A stretch of 64,000 nucleotides of DNA, taken from positions 372,001-436,000 of the forward strand of contig JARUPY010000474.1 in assembly GCA_029817715.1 (NCBI GenBank), given 5' to 3'. A program made the translations under genes and the position numbers. Positions 13,241 to 24,429 of this stretch are shown here, piece after piece. This DNA comes from Melastoma dodecandrum (lineage: Eukaryota > Streptophyta > Magnoliopsida > Myrtales > Melastomataceae). The notes beneath the pieces are model-generated. The model was not told where the DNA came from and searched no databases. It worked only from the letters and a program-made list of their open reading frames with translations. How positions within the stretch are numbered: position 1 is the first letter of the stretch; every line of letters starts with the position of its first letter.

Positions 13241-13795
13241 TACAAATAGATAAAATCCAACGGGCAGTTGGAAATCAGAATCGATCTTCTAAATATTAAT
13301 ATCAAATTTGGGTAAAACCCGAGTTACGTTACTAATGTTGTGCTTGGACAAAAGTAAAATTTGATTGACGAAAGAATCTCATTATCATTTTTGGTATTTC
13401 TTAATAGTTGAATAAGTTTTTAATTAGTAAGAATTTAAACTATAAGATAATTATGGTCCGGTTTATGAACAAATTGGGCTTAAAGATAAATCTAATATTA
13501 AATATTCTTATCCTTTGCCGAACACAATTAAACTAAACCAAAAATTTGTATTTGAACATCATGGTAGAAGAAATACACTTGAAAAGATTTTACTATTACA
13601 AAAAAAAAATCATTAAAGAAATACATACTTGATCGTATATAATACAATAAGATTGGAGTCCTACCTAGGTCCAAAATTTTGTTGACTATGTCGACCTTAA
13701 CGTTTTATCCCAAACACATAAGCTCCTGCATTCACCATTACATCAAAAGCAAAAATGTTACCTTAATTAGTTAACCACATACGAATAAGTTTAAG
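13240..13795. other. AT-rich intergenic spacer
   Basis: Strongly AT-rich sequence with homopolymer A runs (13600-13610). No gene or repeat family was recognised. Confidence 0.5.
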
Positions 13796-13799
13796 ACCA

Positions 13800-14345
13800 A
13801 GGAGGATTATTACCTAGTGATGGCACTAAGAGTGTCAACGCCGCGGAGCCGACAATCCCATCTTCACCATGTCACTGATCTCGATGTGCTTGGTCATGAA
13901 CCCGGGGACATTTTACGGCATTCCGGTTGGGTGAAAGAAAGAAAACTATGCCCCGATCGCTCCGGGGATAATCAACATGAGCGGGCACGTGCATGGTGCT
14001 CGCCACTATTTGGATCAATATAAGGGGATCACGGGTGTTGTCATTGCTTTGTTGGAGGTGATGAATTCGGTGATTGTCCCGCTTATCAAGCAAACGGGTT
14101 GCGAGATTGAGAGGTAGGGTACTTCCTTTAGGAATCCCAGAGCTTCAGACAGGATGTCGGTGAGGCCGCTGGTTCGGATGCCGTCGGTAATGCAAAGCCC
14201 ACATCCAGTAGCATGACGACGTTCCACGGCAGCTTCTTGCATTTGTTCTTGTCCATGAGTTTCTCGCCCTCCTCCTTCTTGCTTGGGATGATGAACAATA
14301 GCGTCAGTTGTTCCAGTGTCGAGATGACAATCCTTATTCATCTAC
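13800..14345 (-). pseudogene. Tonoplast dicarboxylate transporter (TDT / SLC13 type) pseudogene fragment
   Basis: On the minus strand, pieces of the C-terminal half of the vacuolar malate/fumarate transporter (DASS/SLC13 family) appear in the right order but in shifting frames. They are [20 protein letters not shown] and [14 protein letters not shown] (about 14320-14210), [12 protein letters not shown] and [16 protein letters not shown] (about 14190-14110), VCLISGTITEFITSN (14095-14050, close to the conserved S-N-(N/x)-A-T-T signature), then IPGAIGA-like, the HPTGMP loop and FMTKHIEISDMVKMGL (about 14000-13830). At least three frameshifts and one stop are present, and the N-terminal half is missing. 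Together with its neighbours it matches a gene block I recall from Arabidopsis chromosome 5, which strengthens the call. Confidence 0.82.
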
Positions 14346-14525
14346 TAGGGAGGCTTGAGTAAAGCCACTTAGGCGACAATTCAACGCCACTGTCCTAGGC
14401 CGAAATTTCTCTCCGATGGCTCAACAACCTGCTTGGCTCCACATCAAGAATTCCCAGAAGCAGCCAGCACTCTTGGAGCTTCTCCAAGCCTTCACCAGGT
14501 ACAACCCCTTCTTCAAAACCACCAA

Positions 14526-14922
14526 TGTTAGTGCCTCACCGTGTTTCTTCCAGGCGCGACCATTCTCTTGCTCATAGCACTGACACATATACCCGACTTC
14601 TCCTTAAGCCCGATGCACATCCGCCATGCCGCAGTTCGACCAAGTTTCTCATGACCTCACTCACGCATGGCATGACTTACACCCATGACACTAGGTTTCT
14701 GCACACATAGCAAACTGGTTACCAGAACAACTACTATCAGTACCTCACTATGTTCCTCTAAACATGGCTCTTCTCACGCCTACTGTTCTAACACGTATAC
14801 ACCTCGACTCCTTCCCAAGCCTGATGCACGTCCATCACGCCACAGTACGACCAAGTCCTTCGTAGCCTCACTCATGTCCAACACGGCTTGCACTCGGGAT
14901 ATCAGCCTTCTGCAACTAAATG
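14526..14922. repeat. Diverged tandem duplication, about 190-bp units
   Basis: Unit 1 (about 14526-14709) and unit 2 (about 14735-14922) share an ordered series of words: gcctcac/acctcact, cacgtatac, cgactcctt..aagcc, gatgcac, tccgcc/tccatc, cgaccaagt and cctcactca. Identity is roughly 70 percent. No coding potential was recognised. The unit may belong to a larger repeat, but nothing else in the window matches it. Confidence 0.7.
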
Positions 14923-14929
14923 CTTAACC

Positions 14930-16420
14930 ACCAAAGAAAACAAAAGGCTCACAACACTCACAAATCCCTTAGAATTTAATATAAGATCACCGATTTTGAG
15001 CTAAGTAACTAACGAGAAAACCTATCTTATACAAAATACAAAAATATTGTTACAGAAGGTGCAATTGCTAATAGAAATTCATGGAAAAGAACGAAACAAT
15101 TTGTAAGCCAAATATTAAGTTTCCCCACTCGAATACATCTTTTTTTTTCTGCGTTTATAGACTGTCTCTTTCAAGTGAAATTCATCCCTTGTTTTTTCCT
15201 TTCCATTCACTCTTTCGCTACGGCTCCGGTGGGTTCCAGGTACCCTTTTGTTGAAGGTCGTTCGAGCCAACAGCCCTTCCTATCTGATAGAAAAGGATCA
15301 AGAATAAATTGAGGATTAATAACTGCATATAAATATAATTGTGTTCACAATCTCAAGAGATATGGATGGTAGAAGATTTTGGTTGAAAAATTCAATCAGG
15401 CTTATGTGCAAGTTGGCAACCTTTTGTATACAAATGAGTTCACAACCTTCATTGCATATAAATATGATTGTGTTCATGATTCCAATAATATTTCTCTTAG
15501 GAGAATATATCAACTCACATGGAAATGAATAGTTAATCAAATGATTTTAAACCATTTTGATTTACGTAAAATAGACGACTAATCAAATAATTTATGGTAG
15601 TTAATTAGGTGACATAAGAGGCACTTTCATACGGTGTATGTTAAAATTTTACAAAAGTAGTAGAAGCTTACATTTTATATTGCATTATCAAAGCCATACT
15701 AACTAATATCATGCTTTTCGTTTAGGGACGAGTCCCTCTCAAAAGGTTATAGATTGCTCTTATGACCGGATCCATATGAAGATGTAAATGTACTTGTATG
15801 CAGGTGACTGATGTGGCCGAGTGCATAGGAGCACATCTTGTGTGGTGTAGAGTAGATGGATGTTTGGAATAAAGTGCATACGTGGGTGGTTTAATAAAAT
15901 GGTGTGCTTGACGGCGAATGGCTTTTCATTGAAGGATCAGCAGGAAGAAGGTAGTGGTGATAGAAAAAAGTAGAAAAATTAGTGGAACATACACTGATTT
16001 TGTTTTCTTAGAGGTGGATTGGGTTTTCTTAGATTTACTTTCTCTTCTGGTGGAATATTGAGCTCTCCGAAGTTATCGAGTCTGCCTTACTTCTTATATT
16101 CAACGCAGGAGCACAATTGGTAGATTGCTATGATGGTGCATCTACTTCATGTTAGCCAAGAGCTTTTCTAAGGAGCATCGCCACGAATATACCTGGAGAT
16201 TTCTCGACATGGGACTGAGTGTTGACAGGAAAGTTGTACCCTCTCGAAGGAATAACACGTTTGACTTGTTATCGAAGGCTGATGTTGATATTTTGCTAAG
16301 AGAATCTTTAGCCCCACTTCAATGTCTCATATACATTTAACAACCGTTCTTAACCCTCATATCCAAGATAACCAAGGATGTTAAATGTTCCGGCAACTAG
16401 AGGTATTGTGCAACTTGGTA
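14930..16420. other. AT-rich intergenic region with a repeat shared with 57 kb
   Basis: No gene was recognised. The stretch about 15500-15640 (agaatatatcaactcacatg... through ggtagttaattaggtgacat) reappears as its reverse complement at about 56930-57075, so it is a dispersed repeat. The small frame 16149-16340 has no known motif. Confidence 0.6.
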
Positions 16421-16422
16421 AC

Positions 16423-17584
16423 GATTGCTAGTTCCACTGTTAATTACAACAAATTAGTTAATCTCTTTGTGCTGTTAAATCCTTTCATAGTAAGAAATTC
16501 TAATAAATGCTATAGAGAAACAATAGAGTTGGTCGTGTAAGAGCCATTGGGGTAAAAATTCTACTTTAGACACTGAATGTATAATGTAGTGACTCACGAA
16601 TGAAATAATCGTGCATGTCTTTACTACCTAGAAGACGGATACTCGACTTCGTCGTGTGAAATGTCAGATCTTGTTATGTGAGGAACCTTATCCTTAAGTT
16701 TCATTTATTTTGTTTTGGGTGACCCCTTAGGGAGCAATCTCCGTAATGTGCTTAAAAGGCTAGTTAGAGGAACAATCTAATATATGTGGAACCGACCGTC
16801 GAGTGAAGAGCAATGATTTCCCATTTTGTGACAATTGTTTTCCCATTTGAGAGACTTTATAACCGTTGTGTAAGTATATTTTGCGCCCAGACACGTGTCA
16901 ATTAGGTCGAACAATTATAGAACTCTGTGTTCAGTTCAGTAACATTATATTCTTATGATTAGCCACTTCACCAAATCAAAAGTTAATGACCTAAGCAACA
17001 TTTCACCGTAACGACACACATCAATCATTTTAAACAAAAACGTTTTCATTCCCGTGTCCAGGGCACTTAGCATTAAAATTAATTGGGAACGAGAAAAAAA
17101 AATACAACACTAATTTACCCATATTAATGTTTTTAAGAACAACAAAAGATAGGAAACTATTACTTCACTATGGATGGTGGACAATGAAATATAAAATATA
17201 TTAAAATTCTTAAACTAGTTTGCCATATTTTGAGAAGTGCCTCATTAAGCCAATGCTTTGTGATCACCGGTACATTCCATATGCAACTCACTCGGGAGAT
17301 TAAGTCGAGGATCAAACAACGTTGGGGAACTCATCTCATTCAGAAATGACATAGTAAATATACACCTTTTGGATTGACTTCTTGTTGCAACAATGAAGTG
17401 TTGAGTCAAATTCGATGAATGAAGTCACCTGCCAAATGGAAAATGTCCATTTATAATTCGATCGACCTTGTTCGTGACTTGGGGTCGTTCTTGTTCGTGA
17501 CCTTGATGTTATCGTTTACGAGGGAGCGTTTTGGTTTCATGAGTAGTATATAATAATATTGAAAAGAGATAGCCTGGAGAGTAT
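16423..17584. repeat. Upstream duplicate block, copy 1 (orphan promoter segment)
   Basis: Nearly identical (about 97 percent by eye) to 21659-23208, the block directly upstream of the Gnk2-like gene at 23227. The match includes the TATA-like word (gtatataataat, about 17547-17558) and stops abruptly at 17584, just after gagagtat, where copy 2 continues into its gene. Here Copia-derived sequence follows instead. Copy 1 also lacks a 375-bp stretch that copy 2 has at 22489-22863. Confidence 0.93.
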
Positions 17585-17589
17585 TATTT

Positions 17590-18300
17590 TCATAACAATC
17601 GTCCCCAATATGTGGAAAAGGGGAAGAGTGACAAAGAGATGCATGGCGATAAAAATGGTCAATTCAACAAGACTGTGGAGAATAAATGTTATCGTTGCAG
17701 CATGAAGGGCAACTGGTCACGCACCTGTCGTACGAGACGAACTTCGTTTCCAGTGAAGGAAAAGTGGCTTCCAGTGATGATAAAATAGATTTTGATTTTG
17801 ATGATTTCTCCCCCTTTCTCTCCACATTGTGTTCTCTCATTTTCCTTTTTCCTCTTTCCCATTATTTGTTTCACAACATGTTATCGAGAATTAGCTTCCG
17901 GAAACCTCCATTTCACAAAAAAAAAAATTAAAATTGTATAATCTAGTAGTAATATTTTGGATTATTTTACTATTTTGGATTATTTTTATTATTATTGTTG
18001 TTTTTATTTTCTTATGTGCTTTTGTATATCATTAAAAATTAATATTTTAAGAAAATGGAGGTTCCCGGAAGCGAATTCTAGACCAATGAAAATTGTGTCT
18101 GTTTCGTAGATAGTGCATCGACACATATTATTTTGAAAAGTAAAAATTCTTTTTCACCCATGATCTCCAGAAGAGTGCTTATATTGATGTTTAACAAATA
18201 CGTTCATCAGAAATTCTCCAGAAGGCTTTGCCTACGATAATTTTTGCAAGACTTGTACATAAAATTGGAATGCGCAAAAATGGAGATTTAAATTGATGTT
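17590..18300 (+). mobile_element. Copia retrotransposon remnant (gag zinc knuckle and protease start)
   Basis: At 17687-17728 the plus strand reads a nucleocapsid zinc knuckle (CYRCSMKGNWSRTC), with the histidine position replaced by asparagine. Around 18108-18150 it reads DSASTHIILKSKNSF, the start of a Copia aspartic protease (D-S-A-x-T-H). The frames between are broken and AT-rich sequence is inserted (17790-18060). No LTR pair was found. It abuts the truncated duplicate block, so insertion of this element or an associated deletion probably removed the gene that once followed. Confidence 0.72.
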
Positions 18301-19060
18301 ACTAATAAGGGAGTAAACATATTATATTCTTTTTTCTTTTACCATATTATTCATTCGGTTACGATTATTTAGATTCTTTCTGTTGTAAAATCGAAGGGAT
18401 ATCTATTGTATATATAAAGATCTTTGGAAATCAATAAGAAATTTTCACCACCTTTCTCTCCATATTGTTCTCTCATTTTCCTTCTCCCGTTTTTTCCGTT
18501 CTTTATTTTACAAAAATTATTAACTAATCTTTACAAAATATTTTAAACAAGACTTTTGCTCTTCCCCCCCTAAAAAAAAAACTTTTGCATGACTTTTGTT
18601 TCGTTCCAAATTTTGTAAAGACGGCCGACCTGATAATATCGAAACGTTTTCCGAAATCAGATACGATGGAATTCTGGAAGTCCCACTTTATGATGGTTAA
18701 TTTTGGTTTAGTTTTATCATATGACAACATCTTGTGTAATAACGAGCAACAAAGAGAACGTTGGACTTTACCATTACCAACTTTCATCGTAAAATGTACA
18801 TTGCCTCGATTTGACCTAGCAGAGAGGTTGTAGTCAAGCGACGCCTGTTCCTTACACGACTTGACTTCTCGTCGGAAATCTCGAACAGTTTCGATGTTAC
18901 TCACAGTCAATGCGGAGAAAAACACAAATTTGTCTTAATGTTTACCAAAGCCAAGCAGAAGTCTTAAGAGAGTGGCCCTTCTGTTAATCACAGCTTGATC
19001 CTACCGCCTGACTGAGTACATTTGCATCCGACGAACAAAAATGGACGAGGGCTCTGATCT
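18300..19060. other. Upstream region of the first Gnk2-like gene
   Basis: Contains AT-rich sequence and two overlapping unrecognised frames (18585-18833 +, 18524-18925 -) without known motifs. It does not resemble the upstream block of the second Gnk2-like gene. Confidence 0.5.
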
Positions 19061-19070
19061 CTTATATATA
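19061..19070 (+). promoter_or_regulatory. TATA box of the first Gnk2-like gene
   Basis: A clean TATA element (tatatata) lies about 85 bp before the ATG at 19153, leaving room for a start site near 19095 and a short leader. Confidence 0.65.
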
Positions 19071-19152
19071 GTCATCTGAACAGAACTGAGGGGTTTGCGT
19101 TTTCACGAGAACTTATTCCTTTTTCGTTTTTGTAGGAGGGAGGAGGTGGGGA

Positions 19153-19569
19153 ATGGAATCCGGCTGGTGGATTTGGAGGATAATGATCTCTTTGATGGTG
19201 GTCGCGATGTTTCTCAGGGGTGAGGTTAAATGCTTACCGAATGTGGGGTTAATACACTACGCTTGTTCGGGAAGTCATCCATTGATTGGAGACTACCAGT
19301 CTGCCGTTGATCATGTTGTTGATGCCGTGATAACAGAAGCGCCCCTTTTGGGCAACCAAGTTATTCGGCAGTATACGGTGGGCAGAACAACCGCTTATGC
19401 ATATGGTGGCTGTCATCTTTATATTTCAGCTCAGGACTGTTCTATCTGCCTGAACCATGCTGATATTAGACTCTACCAATTGTGTAGATTCCCGACCAGG
19501 GCAAACATATTGCTCTGTGATTGTTCACTTATTTGGTCTGATCACCCCGTCGTGACGGGAAACCCTTGA
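19153..19569 (+). CDS. Gnk2-like (DUF26) secreted cysteine-rich protein, 138 aa
   Basis: A single-exon gene for a small secreted protein of the stress-antifungal/DUF26 family, typified by ginkbilobin-2 from Ginkgo seeds. Residues 1-27 form a signal peptide (hydrophobic IMISLMVVAMFL). The mature part holds one DUF26 domain with the diagnostic C-x8-C-x2-C motif (CHLYISAQDCSIC, about residues 87-99) and further cysteines at YAC, QLC, LLC and CDC. Ginkbilobin-2 binds mannose and inhibits fungi; whether this protein does is inference. There is no kinase or membrane segment, so it is not a cysteine-rich receptor kinase. Its closest relative in the window is at 23227, with the same length and ordered motifs (GSH, YQ, AYA.G.C, FPTRANI). 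One cysteine pattern differs: this copy lacks the QYC cysteine but has CDC near the end. Confidence 0.88.
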   Translation: MESGWWIWRIMISLMVVAMFLRGEVKCLPNVGLIHYACSGSHPLIGDYQSAVDHVVDAVITEAPLLGNQVIRQYTVGRTTAYAYGGCHLYISAQDCSICLNHADIRLYQLCRFPTRANILLCDCSLIWSDHPVVTGNP

Positions 19570-19972
19570 TAATTGCTGATCGATAAGGATTACATGAACC
19601 ACCCTGTCATAATTTTGAGAATACCTTGCATTTTCTTCACCCACTTTGTTCATGTACTCTTAATTTGAGAATGGCGCTGTGTTTGCGGGCTAAACACGTC
19701 GCGATATAACGGGGACTAACACATAGTTAAAGACAAAAACAAGAACGCATGAAAAAAACACCGACTTCTATTTCTGAAGTACATGGAGACAACCAAGCAG
19801 CCTTTCGGAGTCTTTGAATGATTGTCGTGTTAAGAGTGTGTGACTGTGTGTTGATGTTGTGTGTTTCTATTTATAGAGAATCGTCAATGACAGTTACCTT
19901 CATCCTCCAGGGGTTATATTCAATTATTGTATCTTTTCATTGTGATCTTTCACTAAAATATTATCTTTAATA
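19570..19972. other. 3' flank of the first Gnk2-like gene
   Basis: No gene. Includes a gt-rich stretch (19828-19865) followed by a TATA-like word (19870-19876) that could be a remnant of a mobile element promoter. Confidence 0.4.
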
Positions 19973-19975
19973 TTA

Positions 19976-20254
19976 GGCCAAATTAGCAATTCTATCATAT
20001 ACTATTTCCATTCTTTTCGATCTATCCTATCGTTTGAAACGTATCCTATAGTAACCCGTACTTAAGCCGTTATCTCGATTTTAGCCTCCGTTAGCTCGCC
20101 TTCTGACGGAGTCCGACGTAACAGACCACGTGGCTATGACGACGTTAAAAAATCACCGTTAGCCAAACGATATGATAGATCGTAAAAAATGGAAAAAATA
20201 CAGAATAGATCGAAAAAAATGAGAAAAGTACAAGATAGAATTGCTAATTAGGCA
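19976..20254. mobile_element. Tourist-like MITE (279 bp) with TTA target duplication
   Basis: The ends are inverted copies: the left starts ggccaaattagcaattctat and the right, read in reverse complement, starts tgcctaattagcaattctat. Inner arms also match (gatctatc...atcgtttg against caaacgat...gatagatc). The element is flanked on both sides by tta (19973-19975 and 20255-20257), the 3-bp duplication typical of PIF/Harbinger-derived Tourist MITEs. It has no coding capacity. It lies 17 bp from the edge of an LTR fragment. Confidence 0.85.
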
Positions 20255-20271
20255 TTATTATTATTATTAAT

Positions 20272-21010
20272 TGTACGCGCGCCTTTCGGCCTAGCATGCG
20301 CGTGACGGTTCGGACGACTCGAGGATCCGGACCTGCTCCCCAAGGCCCAACCAGTCGATGTCACGACTCGAGCGTCGGACGCTGTGGAAGGAAGTTGGGT
20401 GATCCCTCCCTGGGTTCCTAACTGGGCCTGCTCGGGCCCTCACCTACCGTCTTTCTTTTCCTAAGAGGCGGCGGGCGAAAGGTAGAGCATGATCCGAAGA
20501 AGGAACTTTCAGGAGAAATCGGGAGCGGCTCGTGTCGCCAGTCCCTCATCCAAAATGGCTTCGTAAAAAAGGGTGTTGTTATTTAACCTAGGTAAACTAT
20601 ACGGAGTCGCCACCGACTTTATTTATGAAATCTGTTTTAAGTCGGAAAAAAACAGTGGTTCGAGGATCCTTAATTACTGACGCTTACACTTAGACATGAG
20701 AAAAGGTGGCGTTTGCTCAAAAAATTTGTTTCTGTTTAATGGGCGTTGGACCCGATCCGGGCATCACTCCGAACTCATGTCTCTGTTTTATGGGCGTTGG
20801 ACCCGATTCGGGCTCTTTTGGGCCCGAACTCATGTTTATTTATTTTACAAATAACATGCGACAATAAACCTATGGGCCTAAGGCATGCGGACAGGCACAG
20901 ACAATTATTGAGATCAAAGGGGGGGGGAAGGATGGTGACCGTAAGCCTATGCACTTGGGCCCACGGCCCGTTACATGTGAAAATAAAAAAATCGGGAGGC
21001 CCGCACCTCC
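20272..21010 (-). mobile_element. Truncated reversed LTR fragment of the long-LTR family
   Basis: Starts with tgtacgcgcgcctttcgg, the reversed 3' end of the LTR, and follows 2411-3160 closely (gaggatccgg, ggagtcgccaccgactt, aaaaggtggcgtttg, ggcccgcacctccc). The match fades after about 21010, so only the 3' quarter of the LTR is left. The ORF at 20746-21192 is an artefact of this repeat. Confidence 0.82.
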
Positions 21011-21011
21011 C

Positions 21012-21658
21012 TCATGAACCTGAGGCCTGCCGGGATGGCATGTCATCGGCTAAGGCACTATCGATTGGGGCCGCTTTTGAGACGTGCTTCTACCATGGTT
21101 TGTCCCCCATGTGCCTCCAGTCTTCAAGCTTTCTCTTCAGGGTCGCTTTGTCGAATCCTCGAAACCGTTGGTCATTTTTTTATGTAATATAAAACGAGAA
21201 TTTGGTTAGAATATTCAAATAGTAATAATTGATTTGTATGAATGTTTTTATATGACATCATCGAACTTTCTTTTTTTTTTTTAAATTAATAAATAAAATA
21301 GTTGAATAGCAACAAAGTATACGACAAATGAATTATAAAAGTGCCGATTGATATTTTAAAGAAAAAATGAATTAATTGATGTTATTTTATTTTTTTGTAA
21401 TAAATTAATTGATAATCAAATGCATCATTAATCAATAAAAAAAGATAGGTACGACACTTTCAAACATTAAAAATAATAGAAATAATAGTATAAAAAGAAG
21501 TTGCATTATCCGCGCTTAAAATATGTACGCTTTCAAAACATTAAGTGAATTTGTCAATTATTGATTCTGATTATAAATATTTAAAAATATCAGACATAAA
21601 TGTTGTTTCATTTAAAAAAAATTCCTACCGTGATCAAGAATGAACCTAAAAATAGAAT
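21012..21658. other. AT-rich spacer
   Basis: Very AT-rich with many homopolymer runs. No gene or repeat family was recognised. Confidence 0.5.
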
Positions 21659-23208
21659 GATTGTTAGTTCCATTGTTAATTACAACAAATTAGTTAATCT
21701 CTTTGTGCTGTTAAATCCTTTCATAGTAAGAAATTCTAATAAATGCTATAGAGAAACAATAGAGTTGGTCGTGTAAGAGCCATTGGGGTAAAAATTCTAC
21801 TTTAGACACTGAATGTATAATGTAGTGACTCACGAATGAAATAATCGTGCATGTCTTTACTACCTAGAAGACGGATACTCGACTTCGTCGTGTGAAATGT
21901 CAGATCTTGTTATGTGAGGAACCTTATCCTTAAGTTTCATTTATTTTGTTTTGGGTGACCCCTTAGGGAGCAATCTCCGTAATGTGCTTAAAAGGCTAGT
22001 TAGAGGAACAATCTAATATATGTGGAACCGACCGTCGAGTGAAGAGCAATGATTTCCCATTTTGTGACAATTGTTTTCCCATTTGAGAGACTTTATAACC
22101 GTTGTGTAAGTATATTTTGCGCCCAGACACGTGTCAATTAGGTCGAACAATTATAGAACTCTGTGTTCAGTTCAATCACATTATATTCTTATGATTAGCC
22201 ACTTGATCAAATCAAATGTGAATGACCTAAGCAACATTTCGCTGTAACGACACACTTCAATCATTTTAAACAACAACGTTTTCATGCCGGTGTCCAGGGC
22301 ACTTAGCATTAAAATTAATTGAGAACGAGAAAAAAAAATAAATATACAACACTAATTTACCCATATTAATGTTTTTAACAACAACAAAAGATAGGAAACT
22401 ATTACTTCACTATGGATAGTGGACAATGAAATATAAAATATATTAAAATTCTTAAACTAGTTTGCCATATTATAAATTTTGAGAAGTGTTTGCAGAAAGA
22501 TGACATTTATAAAGTACTTCAATAATCTTAAAGAAGTTGATCTATTTTGCTTACTCATCATTTCTTATTGGTTTGATAACGAATTTTCATGAATAAAAAA
22601 ATATTAATGCAAACTCGCCCTTCGATTTTATAAATTTCATTGGAAAAATTACAAACAACTGTTTTGATAATAAGAGATACATAAAAGGTTTGGAATCTGT
22701 TATTAAATCCATAGTTCATAAGAGCTACTAGTTAATCTCCATTTTATGTTAAATCATTTAATATCTTTATAAACATTGTGTTTGCTCATTCAGTTTAGAG
22801 CGATGAAAAGCTTCTTTTATTGAGCCTTTACTTAACTATATCATCGTGTTCGAATGCGAGACACCTCATTAAGCCAATGCTTTGTGATCACCGGTACATT
22901 CCATATGCAACTCTCTCGGGAGATTAAGTCGAGGATCAAACAACGTTGGGGAACTCATCTGTTTAAGAAATGACATGGTAAATATACACCTTTTGGATTG
23001 ACTTCTTGTTGCAACAATGAAGTGTTGAGTCAAATTCGATGAATGAAGTCACCTGCCAAATGGAAAATGTCTATTTATAATTAGATCGACTTGTTCGTGA
23101 CTTGGGGTCGTTCTTGTTCGTGACCTTGATGTTATCGTTTACGAGGGGTGCGTTTTGGTTTCTTGAGTAGTATATAATAATATCGAAACGAGAGAGCCTG
23201 GAGAGTAT
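21659..23208. repeat. Upstream duplicate block, copy 2, with the promoter of the second Gnk2-like gene
   Basis: Matches 16423-17584 over its length except for an extra 375 bp at 22489-22863 and a few small indels. It ends 19 bp before the ATG at 23227. A TATA-like word (tatataataat) lies at about 23169-23180. The extra 375 bp have no clear terminal inverted repeats or duplication, so gain here and loss in copy 1 cannot be told apart. Confidence 0.93.
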
Positions 23209-23226
23209 AGATCCTATTGGAGTTCG

Positions 23227-23637
23227 ATGGACCTGGCGATATCAAAGATGATGATCACTTTGGTTGTAGCTATTTTGTTTCTGGGTGACTGGGCAAATTG
23301 CGTCGTTGATACCAGCGTTCATCATATTTCTTGTGATGGGAGCCATAATATTGCAGGTCATTATCAACTGGCTCTCGACTTGGCAATCGAGCGTGTACAA
23401 GCATACGCAGGGCAAAATGCGAATCAATACTGTACTGCAAAAACGGTAGGTGGATCCAAGGCTTATGCATTAGGAGCTTGCAGTGTGAGACTCTCGGAAC
23501 AAGAATGCACCGACTGCCTGCATGTTGCCGACGTGAAAATCCGTCAGAGGTGTTTCTTTCCTACTAGGGCTAACATAGTACTGGGAAGCTGTGCCCTCAT
23601 GTGGTCTAACCAACCGCTCATCAGTCGTGGTCTGTAA
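23227..23637 (+). CDS. Gnk2-like (DUF26) secreted cysteine-rich protein, 136 aa
   Basis: A single-exon paralogue of the gene at 19153. Residues 1-25 are a signal peptide (MMITLVVAILFL core). The mature domain carries C-x8-C-x2-C (CSVRLSEQECTDC, about residues 84-96), an additional early cysteine pair (ISC, QYC) and late cysteines (QRC, GSC), the full set expected for one DUF26 domain with three disulphides. By family, a secreted lectin-like antifungal protein; the activity itself is inferred. Its promoter lies in the duplicated block, of which a second, geneless copy sits at 16423-17584. The start ATG gives a standard signal peptide and no upstream in-frame ATG was seen. Confidence 0.9.
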   Translation: MDLAISKMMITLVVAILFLGDWANCVVDTSVHHISCDGSHNIAGHYQLALDLAIERVQAYAGQNANQYCTAKTVGGSKAYALGACSVRLSEQECTDCLHVADVKIRQRCFFPTRANIVLGSCALMWSNQPLISRGL

Positions 23638-23639
23638 TG

Positions 23640-24425
23640 TGTGGAATTTCCATTATGTAGTTCATGCAATGTCGTCTCGTCTCTTTCGTTCATGTACTCA
23701 TGTTCTTTGACAATAATGTATACGTAATAGCCTTTCTGCTTCGAACACAGTGTCTTTGTTCAACTCAATGTTGATATGGTTTTGATAATGCGACATAAAA
23801 AAGTTAACCTCCCGTGAGATAGAATTCAACCTAAATTTTAACGAGAACTTTTTTATAAAAATTGTTTTTATTAAATAATTATTTAGTTAATAATAATTAC
23901 GAAAGAATGTGTACGGTGGATTTTTTTTTTATTCAAGCAAATCTCCCAATTTTTGGAAGTTTTTGAATATTTTTCGCTCCTATATTTGAAAGCATTTTCT
24001 CGTTCTTCATCGATGGACATGGAGTTACAAACTTATAATAATTAATTAAAAAGAATATATTTAAAAATAAATTTAGTTACAATCAAGCACTTAATCGTCC
24101 CCTTTCTACATCTTTGTCTCTGTCTATTCCGACTAGGGAATGTGCCTCTTTCATTTTCGCTTATTTAAATAGCGGTATGTAAAAATATTTGTGAAGATTC
24201 TTTTATTGTCGCTGATAAAGCTTTAGAGAAGAAAAAATTTAGGTCATAATCTACATTGTTGGAGTTTGTCTTTCTATTAATTGTGACAAATTATATTAAT
24301 AATACAAATTTATCGTAATTTTAGTTTGTATCGTGACAAAAAAAGAAGAAGAAAAATTAATATTTGTCTCAATTATTCACCTTTTTACGTAATTTATGAC
24401 AAATATTAACTCTCCTCTCCAAAAG
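23640..24425. other. 3' flank and AT-rich spacer
   Basis: Contains the 3' UTR of the second Gnk2-like gene, then AT-rich sequence with no recognisable gene. Confidence 0.5.
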
Positions 24426-24429
24426 ACAA

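Noticed and set aside
18524..18925. 133-codon minus-strand frame upstream of the first Gnk2-like gene
   Set aside because: No recognisable motif, and it overlaps an equally long frame on the other strand.
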